The notes: generated from the letters alone by a model not told the origin. DNA of 64,000 nucleotides from Caenimonas soli (GCF_013155545.1 NZ_JABJVV010000005.1:124001-188000); one strand, 5' to 3'; positions 1 through 8,085 are shown, numbered from the stretch's first letter. Numbers and translations are program-made.

Positions 1-1
1 C

Positions 2-676
2 GCCGTGAGCAACACGCTGGTGCTGGCCGCGATGGCGGCGCTGGCGGGTGTCTGCGTGGGCTGCGTGCTCGGCGGGCTGGCGGGCTACCACGCTGGCGGC
101 TGGATCGACCGGGTGGCCAGCGCCATTTCAGTCGTGGGCGTCAGCGTGCCGCATTACTGGCTCGGCCTGGTGCTCACCATCGTGTTCTCGATCCGGCTCG
201 GCTGGCTGCCCGCAATGGGCGCCGGTCCGGGCGGATCTGCTGCATGGGCCTGGGATGGAGCGCACTTGCGGCACTTGGTCCTGCCCGCTGCCACGCTCTG
301 CGTCATCCCGATGGGCATCATCACGCGCACGGTGCGCGCGCTCGTCGCGGACATGCTGAACCAGGAATTCGTGGTGGCGCTACGGGCCCGCGGCCTCGGC
401 GGCCGGGCGGTCTTTCGCCACGTGACGCGCAACGTGGCCCCAACGGTGCTCGCCGTCGCCGGGCTGCAGGTCGGCTACCTGATGGGCGGCTCCATCCTGG
501 TGGAAACCGTCTTCGCCTGGCCCGGCACCGGCTTCCTGCTCAATACCGCGATTTTCCAGCGCGACATCCCCCTGCTCCAGGGGACCATCCTGGTGCTGTG
601 CCTGTTCTTCGTCGTGATCAACCTGACGGTGGACGTGGTCCAGCCCCTGATCGACCCGCGCATGGGTCGCGCGTGA
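2..676 (+). CDS. ABC transporter permease, DppB/GsiC type (5' end cut by window)
   Basis: This is an inner-membrane permease of a peptide/nickel/opine-type ABC importer. The reading frame is open to the left edge and has about 224 residues, against about 310 for the family, so the N-terminal TM1 region lies outside the window. Hydrophobic segments alternate with a cytoplasmic EAA-type loop (LRARGLGGRAVFRH), where the ATPase docks. The C-terminal end (VVINLTVDVVQPLIDPR) is typical of DppB proteins. The TGA overlaps the GTG start of the second permease, so the two are probably translationally coupled. Substrate cannot be read from the permease, and the binding protein is presumably encoded upstream. 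Confidence 0.9.
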   Translation, partial: AVSNTLVLAAMAALAGVCVGCVLGGLAGYHAGGWIDRVASAISVVGVSVPHYWLGLVLTIVFSIRLGWLPAMGAGPGGSAAWAWDGAHLRHLVLPAATLCVIPMGIITRTVRALVADMLNQEFVVALRARGLGGRAVFRHVTRNVAPTVLAVAGLQVGYLMGGSILVETVFAWPGTGFLLNTAIFQRDIPLLQGTILVLCLFFVVINLTVDVVQPLIDPRMGRA

Positions 677-1602
677 ATACCTCAATGTCTACCGTGCTCG
701 ATCCGTCCCTTCCCGCCGGCGGGCAAGCCCGTCCCGCGATCGCCGCGTCGCGCGACAAGCGCAGCCGCAGCTACTGGAGCCTGGTCCTGCGCCAGCTCGG
801 CCGCGACCCCGTCACCGTCGCCAGCGCGCTGCTCGTGCTGCTGATCGTCGCTTCGGCCGTGCTTGCGCCCTGGATCGTGCCGGGTGACCCCTACAAAGCC
901 AGCATGCTGCGCCGCCTGCTGCCAATCGGCAGTGCCGGCTTCCCGCTGGGCACCGACGAACTGGGCCGCGACATGCTGGCCCGCTTGCTGCACGGCGGCC
1001 GGCTTTCGCTGCTGATGGGCGTGCTGCCGGTGCTGCTGGCTTTCGGCATCGGCACCTCCATCGGCCTGTTCGCGGGCTACGTGGGCGGCCGCGCCAACAT
1101 GGTCATCATGCGCACGCTCGACGTCTTCTACGCCTTCCCCTCAGTGCTGCTGGCGGTGGCGGTAGCGGGCGCGCTAGGACCGGGCATGAGCAATAGCCTG
1201 ATCGCGCTGACCCTGGTCTTCGTGCCGCAAGTGGTTCGCGTCGCCGAGAGCGTGACCACCCAGGTGCGCAAGCTCGACTACGTCGACGCGGCCCGCATGA
1301 GCGGCGCGGGGACGCTGTCGATCATCCGCGTCCACGTGCTGGGCAACGTACTCGGCCCGGTCTTCGTGTACGCCACCGGCTTGGTCAGTGTCAGCATGAT
1401 CCTGGCTTCGGGCCTGTCCTTCCTGGGGCTGGGCGTCAAGCCGCCCGAGCCCGAATGGGGCCTGATGCTCAACACCCTGCGCTCGGCCATCTACCTGAAC
1501 CCCTGGGTCGCAGCCCTGCCCGGCGCGATGATCTTCATGACCTCGATCGCCTTCAACCTGCTGGCCGACGGCGTTCGTTCGGCCATGGACATCCGCCGAT
1601 GA
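673..1602 (+). CDS. ABC transporter permease, DppC/GsiD type
   Basis: This is the second permease of the importer, 309 residues from GTG 673, which overlaps the previous stop as GTGA. ATG 685 is an alternative start. It has an N-terminal cytoplasmic tail, one membrane segment near residues 45-65, a periplasmic stretch with the family motif LGTDELGRDMLARLLHGGR, then a five-helix core with an EAA loop (DYVDAARMSGAG). The end (NLLADGVRSAMDIR) matches the DppC family. It pairs with the upstream DppB-like protein, and its stop overlaps the next start as ATGA. An open frame continues far upstream of 673, but only inside the first permease gene and without homology. Confidence 0.92.
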   Translation: MNTSMSTVLDPSLPAGGQARPAIAASRDKRSRSYWSLVLRQLGRDPVTVASALLVLLIVASAVLAPWIVPGDPYKASMLRRLLPIGSAGFPLGTDELGRDMLARLLHGGRLSLLMGVLPVLLAFGIGTSIGLFAGYVGGRANMVIMRTLDVFYAFPSVLLAVAVAGALGPGMSNSLIALTLVFVPQVVRVAESVTTQVRKLDYVDAARMSGAGTLSIIRVHVLGNVLGPVFVYATGLVSVSMILASGLSFLGLGVKPPEPEWGLMLNTLRSAIYLNPWVAALPGAMIFMTSIAFNLLADGVRSAMDIRR

Positions 1603-2660
1603 AACAGTCCCCGATTCCCCCGCTGCCGACCGCCCGGGGCGGCCCCGCCCAGCCGTTGCTGCTGGTGCGCAACCTGCGCAAGCAATTCTCGCTCGGTGGC
1701 GGCCTGTTCGAGCGCCGGCGGCGCGTGGTTCGCGCCGTCGACGGCGTGAGCTTCAACGTCGCCAAGGGGGAAACCCTGGGCATCGTCGGCGAATCGGGCT
1801 GCGGCAAGTCCACCACGGCGCGCCTGATCGCTCGACTGATCGAACCCGAAGGCGGCGAGGTGGTTTTCGACGGTGAAGGCGTCGGCGAATACGGAGGCAT
1901 GGCGTTGCGCGAATTCCGGCGCAACCTGCAGATGGTGTTCCAGGACTCGTTTGCCTCGCTCAACCCGCGCCTGACGGTTCTCGAATCGATCGCCTACGGG
2001 CCGCAAGTCCATGGCGTCAGCCGCGCCGCCGCCAACGAGCGCTCGCGCGCCCTGATGTCACGGGTTGGCCTGCCGCCGGAATTGATGGGATCGCGCTATC
2101 CGCACGAGCTTTCAGGCGGCCAGCGCCAGCGCGTCAACATCGCCCGCGCGCTGGCGTACGAGCCGCGGCTGCTGATCCTGGACGAGGCGGTGGCCGCGCT
2201 CGACAAGTCGGTCCAGGCCCAGGTCCTCAACCTGCTGCAGGAACTCAAGGCCGAACGGGGCCTGACTTACCTGTTCATCTCGCACGACCTTCATGTCGTG
2301 CATTACCTGGCCGACCGCGTGATGGTGATGTACCTGGGCCAGGTCGTGGAGATCGCTCCAGTCGAACAGCTGTACAGCCAGCCCCGTCACCCCTACACCC
2401 TGGCGCTGTTGTCGGCGGTGCCGTCCATGGACCCTGCACGGCGAACCCAGCGCCCGCCGCTGTCGGGAGACCCGCCCGAGGCCGCCGCTTCCACCGGCGG
2501 CTGCCGCTTCCGCGACCGCTGCCCGCAAGCCCATGCGGCGTGCGAGGCGCAGGCGCCGGTCCTGCGCGAGACTGCGCCGGATCACTGGGCAGCCTGCCAT
2601 CTGGACCTGGCACCTGGGTGGAATTCCCGCGCCGCCGCGGCCCTGGAGGCCGCCGCATGA
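1599..2660 (+). CDS. ABC transporter ATP-binding protein, DppF/OppF type
   Basis: This is a cytoplasmic ATPase of the importer, 353 residues from ATG 1599, which overlaps the permease stop. It shows Walker A GESGCGKST, a Q-loop (QMVFQDSFASLNPR), signature LSGGQRQR, Walker B LLILDEAVAALD and switch His in ISHDLHVV. The Walker B reads DEAV rather than DEPT, a common variant in DppF-like proteins. The C-terminal oligopeptide/dipeptide extension contains the Cys-rich CRFRDRCP segment. It likely forms a heterodimer with the next ATPase and drives the two permeases. Confidence 0.92.
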   Translation: MKQSPIPPLPTARGGPAQPLLLVRNLRKQFSLGGGLFERRRRVVRAVDGVSFNVAKGETLGIVGESGCGKSTTARLIARLIEPEGGEVVFDGEGVGEYGGMALREFRRNLQMVFQDSFASLNPRLTVLESIAYGPQVHGVSRAAANERSRALMSRVGLPPELMGSRYPHELSGGQRQRVNIARALAYEPRLLILDEAVAALDKSVQAQVLNLLQELKAERGLTYLFISHDLHVVHYLADRVMVMYLGQVVEIAPVEQLYSQPRHPYTLALLSAVPSMDPARRTQRPPLSGDPPEAAASTGGCRFRDRCPQAHAACEAQAPVLRETAPDHWAACHLDLAPGWNSRAAAALEAAA

Positions 2661-3640
2661 AGCCGGCGCCACTGCTGTCGGTGCGCGGACTCGGCGTCCA
2701 GTTCGGCGGGGAGCGCAAGGTCGAGGCTCTCAGCGACCTGAGCTTCGACCTCGGCGCCGGCGAAGTGCTGGGCATGCTGGGCGAATCGGGATCGGGCAAG
2801 AGCGTCACCCTGCGCACATTGCTGCGCCTGCATGCGCCCCGCACGACGCGCATCACGGGGCAGGTTACGGTGGGCGGGCAGGACGTCTTCGCGCTGGGCG
2901 GCGCCGAGCTGCAGCGCTACCGCGGCGCCACGGTGGCGATGGTCTTCCAGGAGCCGGGCCTGGCGTTCGATCCGGTCTACACCATCGGTGCGCAGATTGC
3001 CGAGTCCGTTCGCGCGCATGAGGCAGTGGACGGCGCGGCAGCGCGCGCTCGCGCGCTGGAAATGCTGGAGCGGGTGCAGATTCCCCAGGCTCGGCGCCGG
3101 CTGGACGCCTACCCCCACGAGCTGTCCGGCGGCATGCGCCAGCGGGCGATGATTGCACTGGCCCTGGCCTGCAGGCCCCGTCTGCTGCTGGCCGATGAGC
3201 CCACGACCGCGCTCGATGCCACGGTGCAGATCCAGATCCTCCTGCTGCTGCGCGAGCTGCAACGCGAGATGGGCATGTCGGTCATCTTCGTCACCCACGA
3301 CATCGGCGCCGCGGTCGAGGTCGCCGACCGGATCGCGGTGATGTACGCCGGCCGCATCGTCGAGGAAAACGCGGTCGGCGCCCTGGTCGCATCGCCGCGC
3401 CACCCTTACACGGCCGGCCTGCTGGCCTCGGCGATCGGCACTGCCAGCCGGGGCCGCCCGCTGCCGACCGTAGGCGGCTCGCCGCCCGACCTTTCCGCCC
3501 TGCCGCCCGGCTGTGCCTTTGCCCAGCGCTGCGGCGCGGCGCGGGCCCGATGCCGCGCGGAGCTTCCGCCGCTGGCGCACGAAGGAACCCAGGCGCTGGC
3601 TTGCTGGCATCCCTTGCCGCTGGGAACGGCCGGGGCGTGA
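2657..3640 (+). CDS. ABC transporter ATP-binding protein, DppD/OppD type
   Basis: This is the second ATPase of the importer, 327 residues from ATG 2657, overlapping the preceding stop as ATGA. Walker A is GESGSGKSV, the Q-loop region reads [12 protein letters not shown], the signature is [12 protein letters not shown], Walker B is [12 protein letters not shown] and the switch His lies in [13 protein letters not shown]-terminal oligopeptide-type extension with Cys residues ([11 protein letters not shown]) is present. Four transporter genes in the order B-C-F-D with overlaps make one operon. The substrate class (dipeptide, opine, glutathione or nickel) cannot be decided here. Confidence 0.92.
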   Translation: MKPAPLLSVRGLGVQFGGERKVEALSDLSFDLGAGEVLGMLGESGSGKSVTLRTLLRLHAPRTTRITGQVTVGGQDVFALGGAELQRYRGATVAMVFQEPGLAFDPVYTIGAQIAESVRAHEAVDGAAARARALEMLERVQIPQARRRLDAYPHELSGGMRQRAMIALALACRPRLLLADEPTTALDATVQIQILLLLRELQREMGMSVIFVTHDIGAAVEVADRIAVMYAGRIVEENAVGALVASPRHPYTAGLLASAIGTASRGRPLPTVGGSPPDLSALPPGCAFAQRCGAARARCRAELPPLAHEGTQALACWHPLPLGTAGA

Positions 3641-4425
3641 AGACTCGCGTGCGGGGCCGCTTGGCCGACGAGGTGTGCAGGCAGATCGCCGATGAAATCG
3701 TGCTGGGCCGGTTCGAGCCGGGTTCGCGCCTGGATGAGGCCATGCTGGCGAATCGGTTCGGGGTGTCGCGAACCCCCGTGCGCGAAGCCCTCAAGCAACT
3801 CGTCAGCACCGGTCTCGTGGGATACCGGCCCAACCGCGGATCGGTGGTGGCCAGCCTGGACGCGGCGCAGCTGGACAGCATGTTCGAGGCCATCGGCGAA
3901 CTCGAGGCCGCCTGCGCGCGCCATGCGGCGCTGCGCATGACCGAAAGCGAGCGGGAAACCCTGCGCAGCCTGCATGCACGCGGGCGGCAGGCCATGCAGG
4001 CGCGCGACCTCGATGGCTACGACGCCCTGAATCTAGAGCTGCACGTCACCATCCTTCAGGGCGCGCACAACGCGGTGCTCACGGAAACCGCTGTCTCCCT
4101 GCGCCAGCGGGTCGCGCCCTTCCGCCGGACCCAGTTCCGCAACCTCGAGCGCATCGGCGAATCCTTCGTCGAGCACTGCGCGATTGTCGATGCGCTGCTG
4201 GCGCACGATGCGGCCTCAGCCTACCGCGAGATGCGCAACCACCTGCTGTCGGCCCGCGGTGCGGCCAGCCAGTTGGCGCCAGCGTGGTCGTCCGCTGCGC
4301 CCGCGCAGGCTGGGGATGGTGCCGATTGTCGGATTCGCACTGACGACCTACCGCATCGACCGGTTGAATCCGCCGCCGAAAGCGGACATGACGCTCGAAT
4401 TCCTCTCCGGCAGAAAAGTAGTTGA
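3637..4425 (+). CDS. GntR-family (FadR/FCD) transcriptional regulator with altered C-terminus
   Basis: The protein has 262 residues from GTG 3637, which overlaps the transporter stop as GTGA. Residues 8-75 form the winged helix-turn-helix (LANRFGVSRTPVREAL). The rest up to about residue 220 is an all-helical FCD ligand-binding domain, with HHs suited to metal or acid binding (LNLELHVTIL and FVEHCAIVDALLAHD). As last gene of the importer operon it probably controls that operon in response to the imported compound. From residue 227 the frame runs through a copy of a tRNA-Thr 3' end (read as DGADCRIRTDD) and beyond, so the last 36 residues are foreign to the family. Confidence 0.88.
   Translation: MKTRVRGRLADEVCRQIADEIVLGRFEPGSRLDEAMLANRFGVSRTPVREALKQLVSTGLVGYRPNRGSVVASLDAAQLDSMFEAIGELEAACARHAALRMTESERETLRSLHARGRQAMQARDLDGYDALNLELHVTILQGAHNAVLTETAVSLRQRVAPFRRTQFRNLERIGESFVEHCAIVDALLAHDAASAYREMRNHLLSARGAASQLAPAWSSAAPAQAGDGADCRIRTDDLPHRPVESAAESGHDARIPLRQKSS
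4315..4354 (-). repeat. Partial copy of tRNA-Thr(TGT) 3' end (attachment-site-like)
   Basis: Forty bases are identical, except for one substitution, to 6702-6741. That stretch covers the CCA end, acceptor 3' strand, T arm, variable loop and 3' anticodon stem of the intact tRNA-Thr. The copy lies in the same orientation about 2.4 kb beyond the tRNA's 3' side. The mismatch is in the T loop (TTCGA of the tRNA complement reads TTCGC here). Similarity stops inside the anticodon arm. This arrangement is expected when an element integrates into a tRNA 3' end and rebuilds it, leaving a fragment at the far junction. Confidence 0.85.
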
Positions 4426-4458
4426 TGGAGATGGCCGAAGCACAAGCCACGCTTTGAG

Positions 4459-4644
4459 TTAATCGAAAGTCGCTGAGGATCCGCTGGCTCTCTTTGAGAA
4501 GCTGAATACGAGAGCCCCGACCGGCCCGTTCTCTCCGGGTGGACGCCTCACATGCGTTTGCGGCAAAATCACCTGTACCGGATGCGTATGGGGCCTTCCG
4601 TCGCCCTTGGCCCAGTGCTCTGCAATCGCGTGCTGATGTTCCAT
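4459..4644 (-). CDS. Possible small protein, 61 residues, unknown function
   Basis: This minus-strand frame starts at ATG 4644, seven bases after a perfect AAGGAGG ribosome-binding sequence, which is the main reason to consider it real. The protein begins MEHQHAIAEHWAKGDG and is rich in His, Pro and Gly in its first half, with no membrane segment or recognised motif. It lies within the tRNA-bounded segment, downstream of the flavin oxidase on the same strand and about 260 bases from it. No family was recognised. It could be a genuine small protein, or the 5' remnant of a larger gene truncated on integration. Confidence 0.4.
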   Translation of the reverse strand: MEHQHAIAEHWAKGDGRPHTHPVQVILPQTHVRRPPGENGPVGALVFSFSKRASGSSATFD

Positions 4645-4903
4645 GCTTTCGCCTCCTTGCGCGTAACGGGTCGAGGGGCCTGTCGACTCCGAACCAGAGC
4701 GGAAATTCTGCACCCTCGGCTACTCATTGGCCACCGTCTCGCGCGGTCGGACGACCCGATGTCGCTCGCCGTGCGCTCGGCGGGCTTGCTCATCAATGAA
4801 GGGGGCCCCTGGTGATCGTTGCCGCCGAGGGCTCGGCCTCGCATTCCTGAAAAAGCCTTCGAGCGTGTCGCCTCGATTACGGGCTCGTCCCGTGCAGCCA
4901 CCG

Positions 4904-6322
4904 TTACTTGTTGGCCTCGTACTGCCAGGCGCCCGTCTTGAAGACGTTGTTGGGATCGACCTTTTCCTTAAGGGCCCGCAGCCGCTTCATGGTGTCTTGC
5001 GGAAACACCTCCAGCATTTCCGCTTCGCTCTCGGGCATCGCATTGTTCAGGTAGGAGGTCACATGAAAGCGGCTCAGCTTCGCCACCAATTCACCGCACC
5101 ACCTCTTGCTCGCCGCTCGTTGTGAGGCGTCGTCGTCCGGCCAGCTGGTGATACAGCTGCACCAGAGGCGCCCCTTGCGGCCGGCAAAGGAAGTGGAGGC
5201 CGGATCAGCCCTGCCCACCGCTGCATCGACCTCCATAAAGAGGATGAACGTCGAAAGCTTCGAGGCAAACTCCGGCTTTTCGCTCCAGTGCTTCACCGCC
5301 ACATCCACGATGCTGTTCACCGCGCTGGTGTCGCGGGGATCCCAATTGATGAACACGCCCTTGTCCCAGTAGTTGGTGTTGAATGGAACCAACGTATCCA
5401 GCGCCGCCTGAAGGGCCGTGTATGGCAGCTGCGTGTCGTGGCGCACCTGGGCCCCGCCTCCGAATGACGCCAACTCGTCGCACGTGGCCTTGGCCGCGGC
5501 TTCGGTCTCACCGACGATCAGCGGCACCACACCACATACCGGCAGACCATCGGGGGAATGCATGAACACGAACTGAAGCGTCTCGGTCTCCTTGCGGTCG
5601 CCACGGCCGATACGCCCCATCCATGACGTCATCACTTCCTTTGCCTTGTCCGCTGCCCACAAGATAGGCGCGCTGCGGATGATTCCGCCGTTGGGCATGT
5701 CGCGAAGTCGAACTACGAACTCGGTCACGATGCCGAAGCTGGCGCCGTTGCCACGCATACCCCAGAACAGCTCCGGATCGCTCGCCTCGTCCACACGGAT
5801 GACCTCTCCCGCTGCGGTGACCATCTCGTAACTGACGATACTGTCAACGACAGGTCCCAGCCAACGGCTCAGATGACCAAGGCCGCCTCCCAGCGCGACA
5901 CCCGCAAATCCCGTGTGGGAGACCGAGCCGGTGATACATATAAGGTTATGGAGGGCCGTCTCGTGATCGACATCGCCCCCGTCGGCGCCCGCCTGGATAT
6001 ACGCCAGCTTCTTCTCGGGATCGACGCTGACAGCAGTCATCTTCATCAGGTCGATCACCACTGCGTTATTGGCCATTCCGTAGGGCGAATGCGCGCCCTT
6101 TCCTCGCACCGCGATCGGGATCTTGTTCGACCGACAGTAGTTCACGGTCGTCACGATGTCACGCACACCCGAGACGACGGCGAAGGCCAGCGGGTTCGCT
6201 CGCAAGTTCAGGTCGCGGTTCCATCCGCGCGAGCGCGCGGCTGTGAAAGCGTCCTCGTCTTCGCGAGTGATCAGCGTTCCGCGGAGGGCGGCTTTGAGGC
6301 TAGCGAACGGACTTTCTTCCAT
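4904..6322 (-). CDS. FAD-linked oxidase, VAO/PCMH fold with berberine-bridge-like C-terminus
   Basis: This is a 472-residue flavin oxidoreductase. Start ATG 6322 is chosen because GGAGG lies eight bases upstream; ATG 6337 and longer extensions lack such a site. Residues 45-215 form the FAD-binding PCMH domain: AVRGKGAHSPYG carries His78 at the usual covalent FAD position, and LGGGLGHLSRWLG is the pyrophosphate-binding part. The position of the second covalent residue (Cys in bicovalent members) seems to be Val. The C-terminus DPNNVFKTGAW fits the BBE domain. There is no signal peptide, so it is probably cytoplasmic. Relatives oxidise sugars, alcohols or alkaloids; the substrate here is unknown. 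Confidence 0.85.
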   Translation of the reverse strand: MEESPFASLKAALRGTLITREDEDAFTAARSRGWNRDLNLRANPLAFAVVSGVRDIVTTVNYCRSNKIPIAVRGKGAHSPYGMANNAVVIDLMKMTAVSVDPEKKLAYIQAGADGGDVDHETALHNLICITGSVSHTGFAGVALGGGLGHLSRWLGPVVDSIVSYEMVTAAGEVIRVDEASDPELFWGMRGNGASFGIVTEFVVRLRDMPNGGIIRSAPILWAADKAKEVMTSWMGRIGRGDRKETETLQFVFMHSPDGLPVCGVVPLIVGETEAAAKATCDELASFGGGAQVRHDTQLPYTALQAALDTLVPFNTNYWDKGVFINWDPRDTSAVNSIVDVAVKHWSEKPEFASKLSTFILFMEVDAAVGRADPASTSFAGRKGRLWCSCITSWPDDDASQRAASKRWCGELVAKLSRFHVTSYLNNAMPESEAEMLEVFPQDTMKRLRALKEKVDPNNVFKTGAWQYEANK

Positions 6323-6703
6323 GGTTTGGTCCTCCATATGCCGGAAGCGAATCGTGGAACCAAGGGCTGCTGCCCACACTACTGCCGCTAAGCGCTTTCG
6401 TATGGGCAATCTGGGCACGTATCTCACAGCAGTTCGGGGTGCGAGTCAATGGCCAGGTAGTTCTCAGGGTTTTCTTACGTCACCGCTGGGCAGCCACACA
6501 CGGAGCACAGCTCTTTTTCAAACTCTCTTGGCACCGGCGAGGTGGGCAAGTCGCGCTTGAGCAGCGGCCCAAAGCCGTTGACTTCTGCACAACCGACGTT
6601 TAGGTGCAGTCTCCTCTTGAAGAGTGGGGTTGCCACGCGCACTGGTGGCGATGCCCGGCCGTAAGGCGCCAAGTTTAGCTGGGACCGAGCGACCCGCAAG
6701 AGA
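6323..6703. other. Gene-poor stretch inside the tRNA-bounded segment
   Basis: About 380 bases lie between the oxidase start and the tRNA-Thr 3' end. The GGAGG of the oxidase sits at 6331-6335. A minus-strand frame at 6475-6699 is open but has no ribosome-binding site or family resemblance, and I do not call it. By eye the stretch is less GC-rich (roughly 55-57% in two 60-base samples) than the surrounding genes. The oxidase promoter should be here, but I see no convincing pair of boxes. Confidence 0.5.
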
Positions 6704-6778
6704 TGGTGCCGATTGTCGGATTCGAACTGACGACCTACCGCTTACAAGGCGGTTGCTCTACCCCTGAGCTAAATCGGC
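6704..6778 (-). tRNA. tRNA-Thr (anticodon TGT)
   Basis: The minus strand folds into a full cloverleaf of 75 bases. The acceptor stem is GCCGATT paired with AATCGGC, the D arm is GCTC..GAGC, and the anticodon stem CCGC/GCGG encloses the loop CTTGTAA, giving anticodon TGT. The T arm is GTCAGTTCGAATCCGAC, and a CCA end is encoded at 6704-6706. It closely resembles the bacterial tRNA-Thr(UGU) family. It is the apparent integration target for the segment on its 3' side. Confidence 0.97.
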
Positions 6779-6819
6779 GATGGGAATAATTCTAGACGCG
6801 CCCCGGTGCCGGCGCCGCT

Positions 6820-7335
6820 TCACTTCACGCGCTTGAGCGCCGGCCGGGGTCCGCTGGGCGGGCGCGGCGGCTCACCGTCGGGACCGTCGTCGGAAATCGG
6901 CGGCTCGGGCGTGACCAGCTGCACGACTTTGGGGTCGCCCTCGCCGTGCGCGCCGGCGGCCGGCACGCTGGACAGCGGCGAGCCCTTGGGCACTTCTTCG
7001 CCGGCACCCGAGGAGACGGGCACCGGAAATGCCATTCCCTGTCCGTTCTCGCGCGCATAGATCGCGATCACGCGGCTGACGGGCACCATGATTTCGCGAG
7101 CCGAGCCGGCAAACCGGGCCTTGAACTCGATGAACTCGTTGCCGAGCTTGAGGGAGCTGGTCGCGTCGAAGCTGATGTTCAGCACGATCTCCCCGTTTTT
7201 CACGTACTCGCGCGGCACCTGCACCGTGTCATCGACCAACACCGCGACGTACGGGGTCAGGCCGTTGTCCGTGCACCAGTCATACAGGGCACGGATCAGG
7301 TAGGGGCGCGTGGACGTCGATTCGAGTGCGTTCAT
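6820..7335 (-). CDS. sspB: ClpXP protease specificity-enhancing factor SspB
   Basis: SspB is an adaptor that delivers ssrA-tagged proteins to ClpXP. The 171-residue protein starts MNALESTSTRPYLIRALYDW at ATG 7335; a GTG two codons upstream is also possible. Residues 8-115 make the substrate-binding domain (TPYVAVLVDD, VLNISFDATSSLKLGN). A flexible Pro/Gly-rich linker follows, and the C-terminus RPALKRVK is the ClpX-binding tail seen in the family. It lies 44 bases downstream of sspA, as in most beta- and gammaproteobacteria, and is probably cotranscribed. Confidence 0.96.
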   Translation of the reverse strand: MNALESTSTRPYLIRALYDWCTDNGLTPYVAVLVDDTVQVPREYVKNGEIVLNISFDATSSLKLGNEFIEFKARFAGSAREIMVPVSRVIAIYARENGQGMAFPVPVSSGAGEEVPKGSPLSSVPAAGAHGEGDPKVVQLVTPEPPISDDGPDGEPPRPPSGPRPALKRVK

Positions 7336-7379
7336 CTTCACAAGTCAAAAGGCGCCGGTCGATGGGCGCCGGCGCGCCA

Positions 7380-7991
7380 TTATTTGCGCATGACCTTTTC
7401 GGAAGGCGTGAGCGCTTCGATATACGCGGGGCGCGAGAAAATGCGCTCGGCGTATTTAAGGAGCGGCGCCGCATTCTTGGACAGCTCGATTCCATAGTAA
7501 TCGAGGCGCCACAGCAGCGGGGCAATGGCGACGTCGAGCATCGAGAAATTCTCGCCCAGCATGTACTTGTTCTTGAGGAACACCGGCGCAAGTTGTGTCA
7601 GGCGGTCACGAATGTGCGAGCGGGCCTTTTCCAGCGCCTTTTCGTTGCTCTTGGCCGCGCGCGATTCGAGCGTGCTCACGTGCACGAACAGTTCCTTCTC
7701 GAAATTGAGCAGGAACAGGCGTACCCGGGCGCGGTCCACCGGATCGCCGGGCATCAGCTGCGGATGCGGAAAGCGCTCGTCGATGTACTCGTTGATGATG
7801 TTCGACTCATACAGGATCAGGTCGCGCTCGACCAGGATCGGCACCTGTCCGTACGGATTCATCACATTGATGTCTTCCGGCTTGTTGTACAGGTCGACGT
7901 CGCGGATTTCGAAGTCCATCCCCTTTTCGAACAGCACGAAGCGGCAGCGGTGAGAGAAAGGGCAGGTGGTTCCCGAATACAAGACCATCAT
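7380..7991 (-). CDS. sspA: Stringent starvation protein A (GST-fold RNA polymerase-associated regulator)
   Basis: SspA binds RNA polymerase and modulates transcription in stress and stationary phase. The 203-residue protein has an N-terminal thioredoxin-like domain (YSGTTCPFSHRCRFVLFEKG, GQVPILVERDLILYESNII) and a C-terminal all-helical GST domain (MLDVAIAPLLWRLDYYGIEL). ATG 7991 follows AAGGAG by eight bases. It sits between the petC terminator hairpin and sspB, so an sspA promoter or readthrough from petABC must drive it. The residues after the CPFSH motif match SspA rather than catalytic glutathione transferases. Confidence 0.95.
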   Translation of the reverse strand: MMVLYSGTTCPFSHRCRFVLFEKGMDFEIRDVDLYNKPEDINVMNPYGQVPILVERDLILYESNIINEYIDERFPHPQLMPGDPVDRARVRLFLLNFEKELFVHVSTLESRAAKSNEKALEKARSHIRDRLTQLAPVFLKNKYMLGENFSMLDVAIAPLLWRLDYYGIELSKNAAPLLKYAERIFSRPAYIEALTPSEKVMRK

Positions 7992-8016
7992 GATGGCGAC
8001 TCCTTAACAAAGTGAA

Positions 8017-8046
8017 AACACGGTCAGGCAAGAGCCGGACCGTGTT
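8017..8046 (-). terminator. Hairpin terminator after petC
   Basis: A perfect 9-base inverted repeat (AACACGGTC / GACCGTGTT) with a 12-base loop lies 40 bases beyond the petC stop. On the minus strand the stem is followed by TTCACTTTG, a short T-rich tract. It fits a Rho-independent terminator for the petABC transcript, possibly leaky given the interrupted T run. Confidence 0.65.
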
Positions 8047-8085
8047 CAAGGACGCGTGCCCGGCGACGCCGGACCGCGTTATCCC

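Larger units (their letters stand above)
4315..6741. mobile_element. Putative relic of a tRNA-Thr-integrated element
   Basis: The segment is bounded by the 40-base direct repeat of the tRNA-Thr 3' part at 4315-4354 and 6702-6741. It holds a flavin oxidase on the minus strand, a possible 61-residue protein and two gene-poor stretches, and no integrase, replication or transfer gene. The flanks are an importer operon on the left and the core sspB/sspA/petABC block on the right. The simplest reading is a small or decayed genomic island whose integrase has been lost or acted in trans. A simple duplication of the tRNA end is the alternative. GC content by eye is not strikingly different from the neighbours in the oxidase gene. 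Confidence 0.5.

Noticed and set aside
1599..2660. Defective ATPase because Walker B is DEAV rather than DEPT
   Set aside because: This variant is common in DppF-type ATPases, and the catalytic Glu after the Asp is kept.
4727..5125. Plus-strand frame of 132 codons overlapping the end of the oxidase gene
   Set aside because: It overlaps the conserved C-terminal BBE region on the other strand and looks like a shadow.
6475..6699. A 74-codon minus-strand frame between the oxidase and tRNA-Thr
   Set aside because: No ribosome-binding site and no familiar motif. It could be a degraded remnant, but there is not enough to call it.
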